A stretch of DNA of 64,000 nt from G965232465 sp965232465 (lineage in GTDB: Bacteria; Pseudomonadota; Alphaproteobacteria; JAQWUY01), in assembly GCA_965232465.1 (NCBI GenBank), contig OZ246977.1, positions 2,542,001 through 2,606,000 of the forward strand. Direction: 5' to 3'. This document shows positions 43,668-53,127 of this stretch, in pieces; the first letter of the stretch is position 1; each line of letters begins with the position of its first letter. The translations under genes were made by a program, and so were the position numbers. The notes under the pieces are model-generated. The model was not told where the DNA came from and did not search any database. It saw only the letters and a program-made list of their open reading frames with translations.

Positions 43668-44564
43668 ATGTCCGCAAACGATCAAGTATTACCGTTTACC
43701 ATCGATGATTCCCCCCTTAGCGGTCGTATCGTACGATTGCATCACTCGATCGATGCTATTTTAACACGGCATCACTATCCCCATGCCGTGTCTGTATTGT
43801 TGGGACAATTTATGACACTAGGGGTCAGCCTTGCCACCGCCCTAAAATTCGACGGTGTATGTACCCTCGAAGCCCGGGGAAATGGGGTTGTTCCCTTCTT
43901 GGTTGCCGACATCACCGCTCAGGGGGCGATTCGAGGATACGCCCATATCGATTCAAACAAACATATACCCGATTACAGCTGTATTCAAGATACATTGGTT
44001 TATGCCTTAATGGGCACGGGGCATATGATATTTACCGTCGATCAGATGGGTACCAACGCACGCTACCAAGGCATCATCGAATTAAACCAACACTCTTGGG
44101 AACACTGTATGGAACAATACTTTGAAAAATCGATGCAATTCAAATCTGTATTGCGGGTGGCATGTGCCAAATACCCACACGGATGGATAAGTGGCTGTAT
44201 AACGATTCAAAAACTGCCCGAACAATCGCAAAAAACCGATACGGAAACAGAAAACGAATATTGGAATGGGGCGGTTATTTTATTACAATCCGTCACAGAT
44301 GCGGAACTGACCGACACCACCATATGCCCCAAAGTCCTCTTAACCCGCCTGTATCACGCACACCCTGTACGCATATATCCGCCCCTGTTATTACACGATA
44401 CCTGCCGTTGTAACCGTCAAAAGATGCACAATACCCTTGCCCAAATTCCCGAAAAGGAACGGGGGGAATTGTTAAATGCCGATGGGCAGATATGCGTACA
44501 TTGTGAATATTGTGCCACCACACAAAATTTTTCCCCCGCAGATATTACATTACAACACATGTAA
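43668..44564 (+). CDS. hslO: redox-regulated chaperone Hsp33
   Basis: A 298-residue Hsp33. The C-terminal zinc switch is CRC followed by CEYC, the CxC...CxxC arrangement that releases zinc on oxidation; GTLEARGNG-like VCTLEARGNGVVPF and RYQGIIEL are in the N-terminal domain. The start ATG 43668 lies 5 bases after the carbonic anhydrase stop codon; upstream in-frame codons would overlap that gene. It protects proteins during oxidative stress. argD-argF-hslO order is usual in alphaproteobacteria. Confidence 0.92.
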   Translation: MSANDQVLPFTIDDSPLSGRIVRLHHSIDAILTRHHYPHAVSVLLGQFMTLGVSLATALKFDGVCTLEARGNGVVPFLVADITAQGAIRGYAHIDSNKHIPDYSCIQDTLVYALMGTGHMIFTVDQMGTNARYQGIIELNQHSWEHCMEQYFEKSMQFKSVLRVACAKYPHGWISGCITIQKLPEQSQKTDTETENEYWNGAVILLQSVTDAELTDTTICPKVLLTRLYHAHPVRIYPPLLLHDTCRCNRQKMHNTLAQIPEKERGELLNADGQICVHCEYCATTQNFSPADITLQHM

Positions 44565-44641
44565 TTTTTCCCCGTAATTTTTCCCTGTGCAAGTTGCGGG
44601 AAAAAACATACAAACAAAAAACATATAAAGGAAATATACTT

Positions 44642-45652
44642 ATGCACCATACGCTTTTTAAAATATTACATATCACTGTATTAGGATACATATGGTATGC
44701 CCCCTTCGCCCCTGCCCAAAATACCACTTCCCATGTCCAATGGCATGTATCGTTATGGGGACAAAAACGGGCATTTACCGAACATGTGGAAAAATTGGCC
44801 ACATTGATACAACAAAAATCTCAGGGTACATTTACTTTAAAATTGCAATATGGGGAAATATTATCAAAAGCACGGGAAAATCTGGATGGAATTGCTTTTG
44901 GGGCATTTGAAATGGCACAAACATGTATGGTATATCATCCTGATAAAATCCCTACGTTATCCGTAACCGCATTACCGGGGGTGGTGAAAAATACCGATTT
45001 ACCCCATATCAGTGCCATATATCACCGCATCCACCAACACCCACAAATTAAAAAAGAATTCGCCAACTGGCATGCCAAAATTTTAATGCCCACACCTGTT
45101 CCCGCCTCAAACTTAATCGGCACGGGCAAAGCCCCGACCACCTTACAACACTTCAAAGGCATGCGGGTTCGTACGGGCGGACCGATGGCGGACATTATTC
45201 GACAACTGGGGGGCAATGCGATGATGTTTTCCGCATCGGAAACCTATACGGCCCTTGACACAAAAGTTGTCGATGCGGTGGCATTTCCCCCACACGCACA
45301 CCTTGCCTTTGATACGATAAATTTGGGCGATTGGCGGACAGAAAATTTGGGATTTATAACCGGGGATTGTCCCATAATCATCAATCAAGATGCATATGAT
45401 GCCCTGTCCCCCGCCCATCAACAGATTTTAACCACTTCTGTACCCGAAGCATTGACACATTATTTTAAAACCTATGCCACATACACGCAACAATTTTTAC
45501 ATGCCAGCAAACACATGCAGGTCATTACCTATACGGAGGATGACCAAGCAGAAATAAAAAAACTGACCCAGCGGATTCGGCAACAATGGGTGGCGGATAT
45601 GCAAAAAAAAGGTATTGACGGACAACATATTCTTGACACCATCACAAAATGA
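44642..45652 (+). CDS. TRAP transporter DctP-like periplasmic binding protein (orphan)
   Basis: A 336-residue protein beginning after AAGGAA at ATG 44642, with a short signal peptide (cleavage near FAPAQ). DctP-family features include LQYGEILSKARENLDGIAFGAFEMAQ, the mid-protein FKGMRVRTGGPMADIIRQLGGNAM and the substrate-contact Arg in MRVRTGG. It would bind an organic acid. No DctQ/DctM permease genes are next to it and the TAXI permease at 59802 belongs to a different subfamily, so its transporter partner must be elsewhere or missing. Confidence 0.8.
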   Translation: MHHTLFKILHITVLGYIWYAPFAPAQNTTSHVQWHVSLWGQKRAFTEHVEKLATLIQQKSQGTFTLKLQYGEILSKARENLDGIAFGAFEMAQTCMVYHPDKIPTLSVTALPGVVKNTDLPHISAIYHRIHQHPQIKKEFANWHAKILMPTPVPASNLIGTGKAPTTLQHFKGMRVRTGGPMADIIRQLGGNAMMFSASETYTALDTKVVDAVAFPPHAHLAFDTINLGDWRTENLGFITGDCPIIINQDAYDALSPAHQQILTTSVPEALTHYFKTYATYTQQFLHASKHMQVITYTEDDQAEIKKLTQRIRQQWVADMQKKGIDGQHILDTITK

Positions 45653-45670
45653 TACAGTTTTGAATCCCCT

Positions 45671-46684
45671 TTAAAATGTAACCGTCAGGAAATTTTTTAT
45701 AAACGCATATATACTGCCCTTGCCATAGGGAATCGCAACCTGCATCGGGGTATCGGGGGATATAAACATATTTTTTGCATATATATGTGAATCCAACACA
45801 TGTATCACAACCGCCACTTCCCCATCTGCGTTGGTATCATTTTTGATAATGTCCGATACAACCCCACGCATACGCACATTTCCCCCATAATATATGGGTA
45901 TGTGCCTGTTGCTATCATCACCCCCCAAACGATCGAAAAAGGTATCGAAAAGCATATCCGCAGGTACATAAATTTTTACGGCCACTGGGGCATCAATCGG
46001 GAATATAAACGCCGCAGAGGCGGATACCATATGCCCATCCGCAATATGCCATAAGGTTTGGCATGCTGTCTGACATGCGGTTTGATATATAATCACCCCA
46101 TTTATGGGGGCTCGTACAACCCTAGTTTTAAATACCGGCTGCATAATAAGAGTGTCAAATACTTTTTGCCGTGTAACATGGGCAGTATCCTTTAAATACG
46201 CCACATGGGTTTCGGCAACTGTATCAACATACTGTTGTATTTTCCATATATTCTTTATATACGCCCCTTCATAATATGCGATTATCCGCTGTTCATATAT
46301 GGTTTTTGGATGTAAAAATAAGGGCATTTTATCATACAACAAGGCATCAAATAAAATATCTTGGTTTATATCATAAAATGTGTGCAGGGCGGCAACATCC
46401 GGCGATACATCGACTTTTACAGAAAACAGGGCTTGATTTTGGGCAACCATATGGTTCGATGGGGCAAATATAGTATCCATTTTTATGGGATGCACTTGCC
46501 CCCCCCTGTGGGTAGGGGAATCCGTGGACTTCAATATCTGTATCGGGGGGACATCCAAATATGTGGTACCTGTGAGGTACATATACCATGGAAATTGCCA
46601 TACAAATACCGCATACACCCCCACCGCTACACTGCCCAGTATACCGCCCCAATATATCGTCTTGCTCCATGTCCATGACCACAT
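45671..46684 (-). CDS. HlyD-like membrane fusion protein
   Basis: A ~337-residue protein with one N-terminal membrane segment and a periplasmic remainder. The lipoyl-like half-motifs IFAPSNHMVAQNQALFSV and VRAPINGVII flank a helical region (~residues 110-190), the plan of HlyD/EmrA adaptor proteins. Overall divergence is high and a repeated TACQTACQT stands next to the second half-motif. The start is taken at ATG 46684; a GTG at 46750 would add 22 mostly hydrophobic residues. No ABC or outer-membrane partner gene adjoins. Its partner and cargo are unknown. Confidence 0.5.
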   Translation of the reverse strand: MWSWTWSKTIYWGGILGSVAVGVYAVFVWQFPWYMYLTGTTYLDVPPIQILKSTDSPTHRGGQVHPIKMDTIFAPSNHMVAQNQALFSVKVDVSPDVAALHTFYDINQDILFDALLYDKMPLFLHPKTIYEQRIIAYYEGAYIKNIWKIQQYVDTVAETHVAYLKDTAHVTRQKVFDTLIMQPVFKTRVVRAPINGVIIYQTACQTACQTLWHIADGHMVSASAAFIFPIDAPVAVKIYVPADMLFDTFFDRLGGDDSNRHIPIYYGGNVRMRGVVSDIIKNDTNADGEVAVVIHVLDSHIYAKNMFISPDTPMQVAIPYGKGSIYAFIKNFLTVTF

Positions 46685-46781
46685 GTACGCACCATACCAT
46701 AAAATATAAAAGTTTGCAAAGTACGATATATTATAGTATCCTACCCACACAATAGGGTATAAACACTGTTAAAGAAACACT

Positions 46782-48674
46782 ATGGCACATATATCTGAGG
46801 CAAATATATATGATGTAATTGTAATTGGGGGGGGGCATGCGGGCTGTGATGCGGCAACCGCCGCCGCCCGTATGGGGGCGAACACTTTATTATTGACCAA
46901 TGGCAAACACTATATCGGCGTTATGTCTTGCAATCCCGCCATTGGGGGGCTGGGCAAAGGGCATTTAGTCAAAGAAATTGATGCCTTCGATGGTGTCATG
47001 GGCCGTGTTACGGACAAAGCCGGCATCCAATACCGTATGCTAAATGCCTCCAAAGGTCCCGCTGTATGGGGGCCCCGTACACAAGCGGACCGGGCGTTAT
47101 ATAAATCCGCCATGCAGGATGTTATTTTTAACTATCCCAACCTGACTGTTGCCGATGGCTTAGCATCGGAAATTTTATACAATTCTGATGCCAAAGTGAT
47201 GGGAATACAGACGCAAAATAACGACTCCTATAGGTGTGGGGCGGTGGTCGTAACCACCGGTACTTTTTTAAATGGTAAAATCTTTATGGGGGATGAATCT
47301 TGGGATGCGGGTCGTATGGGCGAAGCCCCCGCCAAAAACCTGTCTGCCTGTTTACAAAATATGGGCTTTAAAATGGGGCGGTTAAAAACCGGTACCCCCG
47401 CCCGCTTGGTGGAACAGTCCCTTAATACAAATGGTCTGGATATTCAACGCCCCGACCCAACGCCTGTGCCATTTTCGTATTTAACCCCCCGTATAACCCT
47501 TCCACAGATTCCCTGTTTTATTGCCTATACCAATGCAACATCGCATCAAATTATTCGGGATAATTTACATCGATCGGCGATGTATTCGGGACATATAAAA
47601 GGCATAGGTCCCAGGTACTGCCCATCGATTGAAGATAAAATTGTCCGCTTTGCCGACAAACAGCACCACCAAATATTTTTGGAACCCGAAGGCTTAAACG
47701 ACAATACCATATATCCCAATGGCATGTCGATGTCCATGCCCCGCCCTATTCAGGATGCGTTTTATAGGTCGATTACAGGGTTGGAAAATGTACAGATTAA
47801 ACAATACGCCTATGCCATCGAATACGATTATATCGACCCAAGACAATTAAAGCCCACACTCGAAGCAAAAAAAGTTACCGGGCTGTTTATGGCGGGGCAA
47901 ATTAATGGCACAACCGGATACGAAGAAGCCGCCGCCCAAGGGCTTATCGCCGGCATTAACGCCGCCCTTGTTGCGGGCGATAGCTCCCATACATTTACCA
48001 TTTCCCGTACAGATGCATATATGGGGGTTATGATTGATGATTTAATTACCCGTGGCACCAACGAACCCTATCGCATGTTTACCAGCCGGGCGGAATACCG
48101 TTTGCGGTTACGCCAAGACAATGCGGATCAAAGGCTAACCGACATTGGCATCGATATTGGCGTGGTCGGCAACACCAGAAAACAGGCATGGCACAAAAAA
48201 AAGGCACAACTAAACGCCGTAAAAAACCGCCTGCACACATTAAAAGCCAGCCCCAATCATTTGCAACACTTCGGCATCACTATTAACAAGGATGGCAAAG
48301 TTCGCACCGCCTTTGACATACTAGGATTACCCAATATTTCCTTTGACAATCTGTGTCGTGTATGGGCGGAGCTAAACGATATATCCCCCAGCATGCGTCA
48401 AAATATGGAAATAGATGCCTTATACAAGGGATATATGGTACGCATGGAACAAGATATTTCCGCCTTTAAAAAAGATGAAAATTTACGCTTGCCGGCACAC
48501 TTGCAATACCAAAATATTGGCGGTCTGTCATCCGAATCCATCGATAAATTAAGCCAAGCCCAACCACCAACACTAGGTGCCGCCAGCCGTATCCCGGGCA
48601 TTACGCCCGCTGCACTAATAACCATATTACATTATGTACGCAAAATGCAGGATGCCCAACCACATACATCATAA
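46782..48674 (+). CDS. mnmG: tRNA uridine-5-carboxymethylaminomethyl modification enzyme MnmG
   Basis: A 630-residue MnmG (GidA). FAD-binding GGGHAGCDAA, the SCNPAIGGLGKGH motif with a catalytic Cys, GPAVWGPRTQADR and GRMGEAPA are all intact. With MnmE it modifies the wobble uridine of several tRNAs. First gene of mnmG-rsmG-parA-parB, a near-origin cluster in alphaproteobacteria. Confidence 0.96.
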   Translation: MAHISEANIYDVIVIGGGHAGCDAATAAARMGANTLLLTNGKHYIGVMSCNPAIGGLGKGHLVKEIDAFDGVMGRVTDKAGIQYRMLNASKGPAVWGPRTQADRALYKSAMQDVIFNYPNLTVADGLASEILYNSDAKVMGIQTQNNDSYRCGAVVVTTGTFLNGKIFMGDESWDAGRMGEAPAKNLSACLQNMGFKMGRLKTGTPARLVEQSLNTNGLDIQRPDPTPVPFSYLTPRITLPQIPCFIAYTNATSHQIIRDNLHRSAMYSGHIKGIGPRYCPSIEDKIVRFADKQHHQIFLEPEGLNDNTIYPNGMSMSMPRPIQDAFYRSITGLENVQIKQYAYAIEYDYIDPRQLKPTLEAKKVTGLFMAGQINGTTGYEEAAAQGLIAGINAALVAGDSSHTFTISRTDAYMGVMIDDLITRGTNEPYRMFTSRAEYRLRLRQDNADQRLTDIGIDIGVVGNTRKQAWHKKKAQLNAVKNRLHTLKASPNHLQHFGITINKDGKVRTAFDILGLPNISFDNLCRVWAELNDISPSMRQNMEIDALYKGYMVRMEQDISAFKKDENLRLPAHLQYQNIGGLSSESIDKLSQAQPPTLGAASRIPGITPAALITILHYVRKMQDAQPHTS

Positions 48675-48700
48675 TACATACCCACACATAGGATTCATTT

Positions 48701-49324
48701 ATGTATACTCCGCACAATTTACATACTATATTGCCCCTGCATCCCCATAGTATGGAAAAATTACAGGCGTTCGTACATATGATTATCAAATGGCAAAAGG
48801 CGGTAAATCTGGTATCAAAACACACCATACCCCAGATTTGGCACCGCCACATCGCCGACAGCATACAAATATATCCCCATTTTCCCAAAACTTGTAAAAC
48901 TATTGCTGATTTGGGCAGTGGGGCGGGATTACCCGGGATTGTTTTGGCAATCTTGGCACAAGACCCACATATGGGGCGTCGCATCCACATCACCCTGATC
49001 GAATCGGACAAAAAGAAATCCCTATTTTTACAGCACTGTGTACGGGAATTGGGAATATCCGCATCGGTTATAAACGCCCGTATCGAACATATCGTCCCCC
49101 TACATTTTGATAGTGTTACTGCACGGGCATTATGCAATATCACTTTATTATGTGATTTTATGGCACACCTGCAATGCCCACAAGGAATTTTCCTAAAAGG
49201 ACAATCCGTCGACCAAGACATCAAACAAGCCGAATCAAAGCACCGATTCGTTGTGCAAAAAACCGAATCACTGACACAAAACGATTCTTTTATCGTATCG
49301 ATTCGTTTAATACCGCCCCCATAA
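48701..49324 (+). CDS. rsmG: 16S rRNA (guanine-N7) methyltransferase RsmG
   Basis: A 207-residue RsmG (GidB). The SAM-binding motif is ADLGSGAGLPGIVLA, followed by LIESDKKKSLFL and VTARAL. It methylates G527 of 16S rRNA. It lies 26 bases after mnmG. The 187 bases after it carry two parS sites and an AT-rich stretch. Confidence 0.93.
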   Translation: MYTPHNLHTILPLHPHSMEKLQAFVHMIIKWQKAVNLVSKHTIPQIWHRHIADSIQIYPHFPKTCKTIADLGSGAGLPGIVLAILAQDPHMGRRIHITLIESDKKKSLFLQHCVRELGISASVINARIEHIVPLHFDSVTARALCNITLLCDFMAHLQCPQGIFLKGQSVDQDIKQAESKHRFVVQKTESLTQNDSFIVSIRLIPPP

Positions 49325-49355
49325 AACATACACCAACACACACAAAATATACCAG

Positions 49356-49371
49356 TGTTTCACATGAAACA
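49356..49371. promoter_or_regulatory. parS: parS centromere site 1
   Basis: TGTTTCACATGAAACA differs from the bacterial consensus TGTTTCACGTGAAACA at one central base. It lies just upstream of parA, the expected place for ParB loading. Confidence 0.9.
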
Positions 49372-49407
49372 TAGGGTATTATGATAATATCAAAAACAAA
49401 AATATAA

Positions 49408-49423
49408 AGTTTCACATGAAACA
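49408..49423. promoter_or_regulatory. parS: parS centromere site 2
   Basis: AGTTTCACATGAAACA, the same core as site 1 with the first base changed, 36 bases further on. The pair sits between rsmG and parA. Confidence 0.85.
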
Positions 49424-49511
49424 TTTTTTTTTGATATTTTTTTATTGTTATATATCTTTTTTTTTGATATATTTAATATAATATATATACATGATAACAT
49501 ATGGGGACAAA

Positions 49512-50288
49512 ATGACTGCACAAACTGCACAGGTATTTGCATTTGCCAATCACAAAGGGGGGGTTGGAAAAACAACAACAGCGGTAAACTTAGCCGCCGC
49601 CCTTGCCGTGTGTAACAAAAAAATCTTATTGGTCGATCTGGATTCACAGGGCAATGCATCGACTGGTTTGGGGGTACAAGACCGCCAAAATATTATCGGT
49701 GCACACGATTTACTATTACATACAAGCGATTATGATGATGCCCACATCGACACAGAAATTGAAAATGTATCAATTATTCCCGCCAGCCTCGATCTGGCAA
49801 CATCAGAAGTCACTTTATCAAATGTGACCGACCCGGAACAAAACCTTAAAAAATCCTTATCTCCCTATTTACATATGTACGATTATATATTGTTGGATTG
49901 CCCCCCCAATTTGGGCATTATTACCTTAAATGCACTGGTGGCATCAAACCGTGTGATTGTACCATTACAAGCGGAATTTTATGCACTCGAAGGGTTAACA
50001 CACATATTGGGTACCATACGGCGGGTACAGGATAATATCAATCCGGACCTACGGTTGGGGGGCGTATTAATTACCATGTATAACCGCCGCAACAATCTAT
50101 GTTTACATGTGGACAAAGATGTGCGTAATCATTTAGGCAATATGGTTTTTAAAACAACAATTCCCCGTAATATTCGTGTGGCAGAAGCCCCCTCTTATGG
50201 CATGCCTGTATTGTTTTACGACCCCACCTGTATCGGGGCACAGGCATATGCGGAACTTGCCATTGAATTTACCCAAAAATTTTCATAA
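49512..50288 (+). CDS. parA: chromosome partitioning ATPase ParA
   Basis: A 258-residue ParA/Soj. The deviant Walker A KGGVGKTTTAVNLA, LLVDLDSQGNAS and LLDCPPNLG are conserved. The start at ATG 49512 is set by GGGGA just upstream. It works with ParB bound at the adjacent parS sites to move replicated origins apart. Confidence 0.95.
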   Translation: MTAQTAQVFAFANHKGGVGKTTTAVNLAAALAVCNKKILLVDLDSQGNASTGLGVQDRQNIIGAHDLLLHTSDYDDAHIDTEIENVSIIPASLDLATSEVTLSNVTDPEQNLKKSLSPYLHMYDYILLDCPPNLGIITLNALVASNRVIVPLQAEFYALEGLTHILGTIRRVQDNINPDLRLGGVLITMYNRRNNLCLHVDKDVRNHLGNMVFKTTIPRNIRVAEAPSYGMPVLFYDPTCIGAQAYAELAIEFTQKFS

Positions 50289-50312
50289 CACCCTATTTAA
50301 GGACAATACCCC

Positions 50313-51206
50313 ATGGTTAAAGCAAAGAAAAAAAGAAAAAAACCCCAAAATGGATTGGGACGGGGTCTAGATTCGCTTATTGGCACCCCCCATTTTGACA
50401 CCCTTAAAAATAATATAGTAGATGTGGAAATACAAAACCTGCGGACGGGGATTGGACAACCCCGTAAAAACTTTAACGAATCGAATTTACAGGAACTTGC
50501 CGAATCGATTCGGGAAACAGGGGTGATACAACCATTATTGGTTCGGGATACGGATGGCACACATACCACCTATGAAATTATCGCTGGGGAACGCAGGTAT
50601 CGGGCGGCAAAAATAGTGTCTCTACAAACCTTACCTTGTATTGTGATGAAAATTGACGATACCACCGCCCACGAAGTGGCACTGATTGAAAACATCCAAC
50701 GGGAAGATCTGAATCCTATGGAAGAAGCGCTTGGGTATCAAAAGATTATTGATACTTTCGGCTATACCCAAGACCAAATGGCACAAAAGGTCGGCAAATC
50801 CCGTTCCCATATTGCCAATGTATTGCGGTTATTAAACCTGCCCCAACAAGTACAACATCACATCAGCGATGGCAATATCAGTTTAGGACACGCCAAAGTA
50901 TTGGTGGGTGTCGAAAACGCCCCCTCCCTTGCCAAAAAAATTATCGACGAAAATATGAATGTCCGGGAAACAGAAAAATATGTAAAAAAATTAAAAAGAA
51001 AAACCCCCTTAAAACCATCCCCCGCCATCGACGGTGACATACACACCCTAAAAAAAACACAAGAACAATTATTAAGCCAATTATATAAACGATCCGTCGC
51101 CATCAAAATCAATGCCAAAGGGGCGGGCAAAATTACCTTGTCATTTAACAACAAGCATGATCTCAATGCCTTATTAGAAATGCTTGCCAACATGCGGGAG
51201 GCATAA
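50313..51206 (+). CDS. parB: chromosome partitioning protein ParB
   Basis: A 297-residue ParB. GRGLDSLIG at the start, the CTP-binding IAGERRYRAAK motif, the HTH region around YTQDQMAQKVGKSRSHIANVLRLL, and a C-terminal dimerisation segment are seen. It binds the parS sites at 49356 and 49408 and spreads as a CTP-dependent clamp. 24 bases after parA, same operon. Confidence 0.95.
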   Translation: MVKAKKKRKKPQNGLGRGLDSLIGTPHFDTLKNNIVDVEIQNLRTGIGQPRKNFNESNLQELAESIRETGVIQPLLVRDTDGTHTTYEIIAGERRYRAAKIVSLQTLPCIVMKIDDTTAHEVALIENIQREDLNPMEEALGYQKIIDTFGYTQDQMAQKVGKSRSHIANVLRLLNLPQQVQHHISDGNISLGHAKVLVGVENAPSLAKKIIDENMNVRETEKYVKKLKRKTPLKPSPAIDGDIHTLKKTQEQLLSQLYKRSVAIKINAKGAGKITLSFNNKHDLNALLEMLANMREA

Positions 51207-51353
51207 CCCCTATATATAAAACACAAAAACCATCTGGCGATGTTCTTTTATCCCTATATACCCCCTTTCTAAGTAATTCCCATTTCACAGGGCAACTTAT
51301 GATATTACAAATAACAGTGTCTATTAAATGCTTAGTCACAGATGTACTATAAT

Positions 51354-52574
51354 ATGAAAATTCACATTCCAAATCCGCATCCTGTACAGGAAATTTTCAC
51401 CCATATGCACACCGCAGGATATGACATCCGTATCGTTGGCGGATATGTGCGCGATAGGATACTGCATATGGAATCGGGTGCAGACAACACAGATATAAAC
51501 ACTATAGATATAGATTTGGCAACCCCCGCCACACCCGAAACCGTACACCAGATTTTTACCGATTCGGGGTACAAAGTCCTACCGATTGGGATAAAGCATG
51601 GTACGGTACAAGTGGTTATGCCCATTTCCAAAACAGATAATGATACATACAAAATATTTGAAATAACCACCCTGCGACAGGATATACAAACGGATGGACG
51701 GCATGCGGTGGTACGCTTTACCCATGATTGGGCAACCGATGCCCAGCGGCGGGATTTCACCATCAACAGCTTATACGCAGATATACATGGCACTGTATAT
51801 GATTATTGTGGTGGTGTTCAAGATATATGGGATAAAAAAATCCGTTTTATTGGCAACGCCAAAACCCGCATTAAAGAAGATGCACTAAGGATTTTGCGGT
51901 TTTGGCGATTTGTTGTAAAAACCGGTTGGAATTATGATACTTCTGTGTTACAGATTTTTCAAGATATGGCACCGCATATACGCCATATATCCTATGACCG
52001 TATACGGGATGAAATGATAAAGATGCTGTTATACGCACATGATCCTTGCCCTGCCCTGTGGGGTATGTATAATTGTGGGGTTATCGCACGGATTGTACCA
52101 TTTGCGGTACCAAGTTCCTTGCCACTGATGACCGAACAAGTGGCCACCAGCACCGATATATACGCCAAAATAATCGCCCTGTGCAATGGCAATGCCACCC
52201 ATATAAAGACCTTAGGGGATGTATGGGGGATGAGCAATGCCCAAAAACGCCATTTACAACATACGATTACCATATATAACAATCCGGCATTTGTACCGCC
52301 CATGGTATATAAGTTTTTATATTATTATGGATACGATACCGTATACAGTGCGGGCATATTAAAAAATACACAATTAATAGATTCGATAAAAGCCCACACC
52401 CCATATAAAAAACCCTTATTCCCTGTATCAGGCAGCGACCTTATTCAAATGGGCATTCCCCAAGGGGCAAAATTAGGGGGTATGTTAAAGTTTCTCGAAT
52501 CATGGTGGGTGGATCAAAAATGTACACCGAAAAAACAAGACTGTTTAATAATGGCGTTACGGCTCAGAAAATAA
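51354..52574 (+). CDS. tRNA nucleotidyltransferase / poly(A) polymerase family protein
   Basis: A ~406-residue class II nucleotidyltransferase. IVGGYVRDRIL is the nucleotide-binding GG motif, the metal-binding DxD is in IDIDLATPATP, and RRDFTINSLY and RIKEDALRILRFWRF follow, as in CCA-adding enzymes of alphaproteobacteria. It most likely completes the CCA end of tRNAs; poly(A) polymerase is the alternative. ATG 51354 is preferred over 51342 because the family homology starts soon after; neither has a good ribosome site. Confidence 0.85.
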   Translation: MKIHIPNPHPVQEIFTHMHTAGYDIRIVGGYVRDRILHMESGADNTDINTIDIDLATPATPETVHQIFTDSGYKVLPIGIKHGTVQVVMPISKTDNDTYKIFEITTLRQDIQTDGRHAVVRFTHDWATDAQRRDFTINSLYADIHGTVYDYCGGVQDIWDKKIRFIGNAKTRIKEDALRILRFWRFVVKTGWNYDTSVLQIFQDMAPHIRHISYDRIRDEMIKMLLYAHDPCPALWGMYNCGVIARIVPFAVPSSLPLMTEQVATSTDIYAKIIALCNGNATHIKTLGDVWGMSNAQKRHLQHTITIYNNPAFVPPMVYKFLYYYGYDTVYSAGILKNTQLIDSIKAHTPYKKPLFPVSGSDLIQMGIPQGAKLGGMLKFLESWWVDQKCTPKKQDCLIMALRLRK

Positions 52575-53041
52575 AAATCTTCCAAAAAAGAAACCCCCAT
52601 TATAAGAATGAGGGTAAGTTTTGAAGTATCTAAGTAGTCATATCTAATATTCATGCTACACACATAAACATTACATATTACACTCAGGAATAATAGTACC
52701 ATTGTTACTATCAATCCTAACTGCTTGCAACAGCAATATAGTATAATATGGGGAACATGTGCTTTGTGATTCCGCAAACGGATATATTTTTTACATGTAC
52801 ATACATATGGGGCTTATAAAAATGCGTTAAATATCCCCTATAATCGTTATTAACACCATATTTCATTCACGCTTCGCAAACAACATACCATAATTGAACC
52901 ATTATACATATTAAAATGAACAACATGTCCATAAAACATCCCTGTACAATATATACAATGCCAGTTATAAAATTACCTTATTTTAAAATAAAAATCTTTT
53001 AAAACAAAAGGTTAAGAAATTTTATAAAAAAATATGGAAAA
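52575..53041. other. gene-free stretch before the pst operon
   Basis: About 470 AT-rich bases with no credible reading frame. A weak hairpin (ACCCCCAT/ATGAGGGT, one mismatch, 52593-52615) after the nucleotidyltransferase gene may terminate it. Nothing else recognisable. Confidence 0.5.
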
Positions 53042-53062
53042 TGTAACATTTTTGTAACATTT
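53042..53062 (+). promoter_or_regulatory. possible Pho box upstream of pstS
   Basis: Two direct repeats TGTAACA separated by TTTT give an 11-base period, the spacing of PhoB half-sites (consensus CTGTCAT), 66 bases before the pstS start. The half-site sequence deviates from consensus; position and period support it. Confidence 0.55.
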
Positions 53063-53127
53063 ATTTGTTAATATGCATAAAGTTAAAAGTTCAAAACTAT
53101 GTTTATTATGTAAGGGAGCAATATGGA

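Noticed and set aside
49325..49511. Replication origin (oriC) in the rsmG-parA gap
   Set aside because: parS sites and AT-richness are present, but I could not identify a cluster of DnaA boxes by eye, so I do not call an origin.
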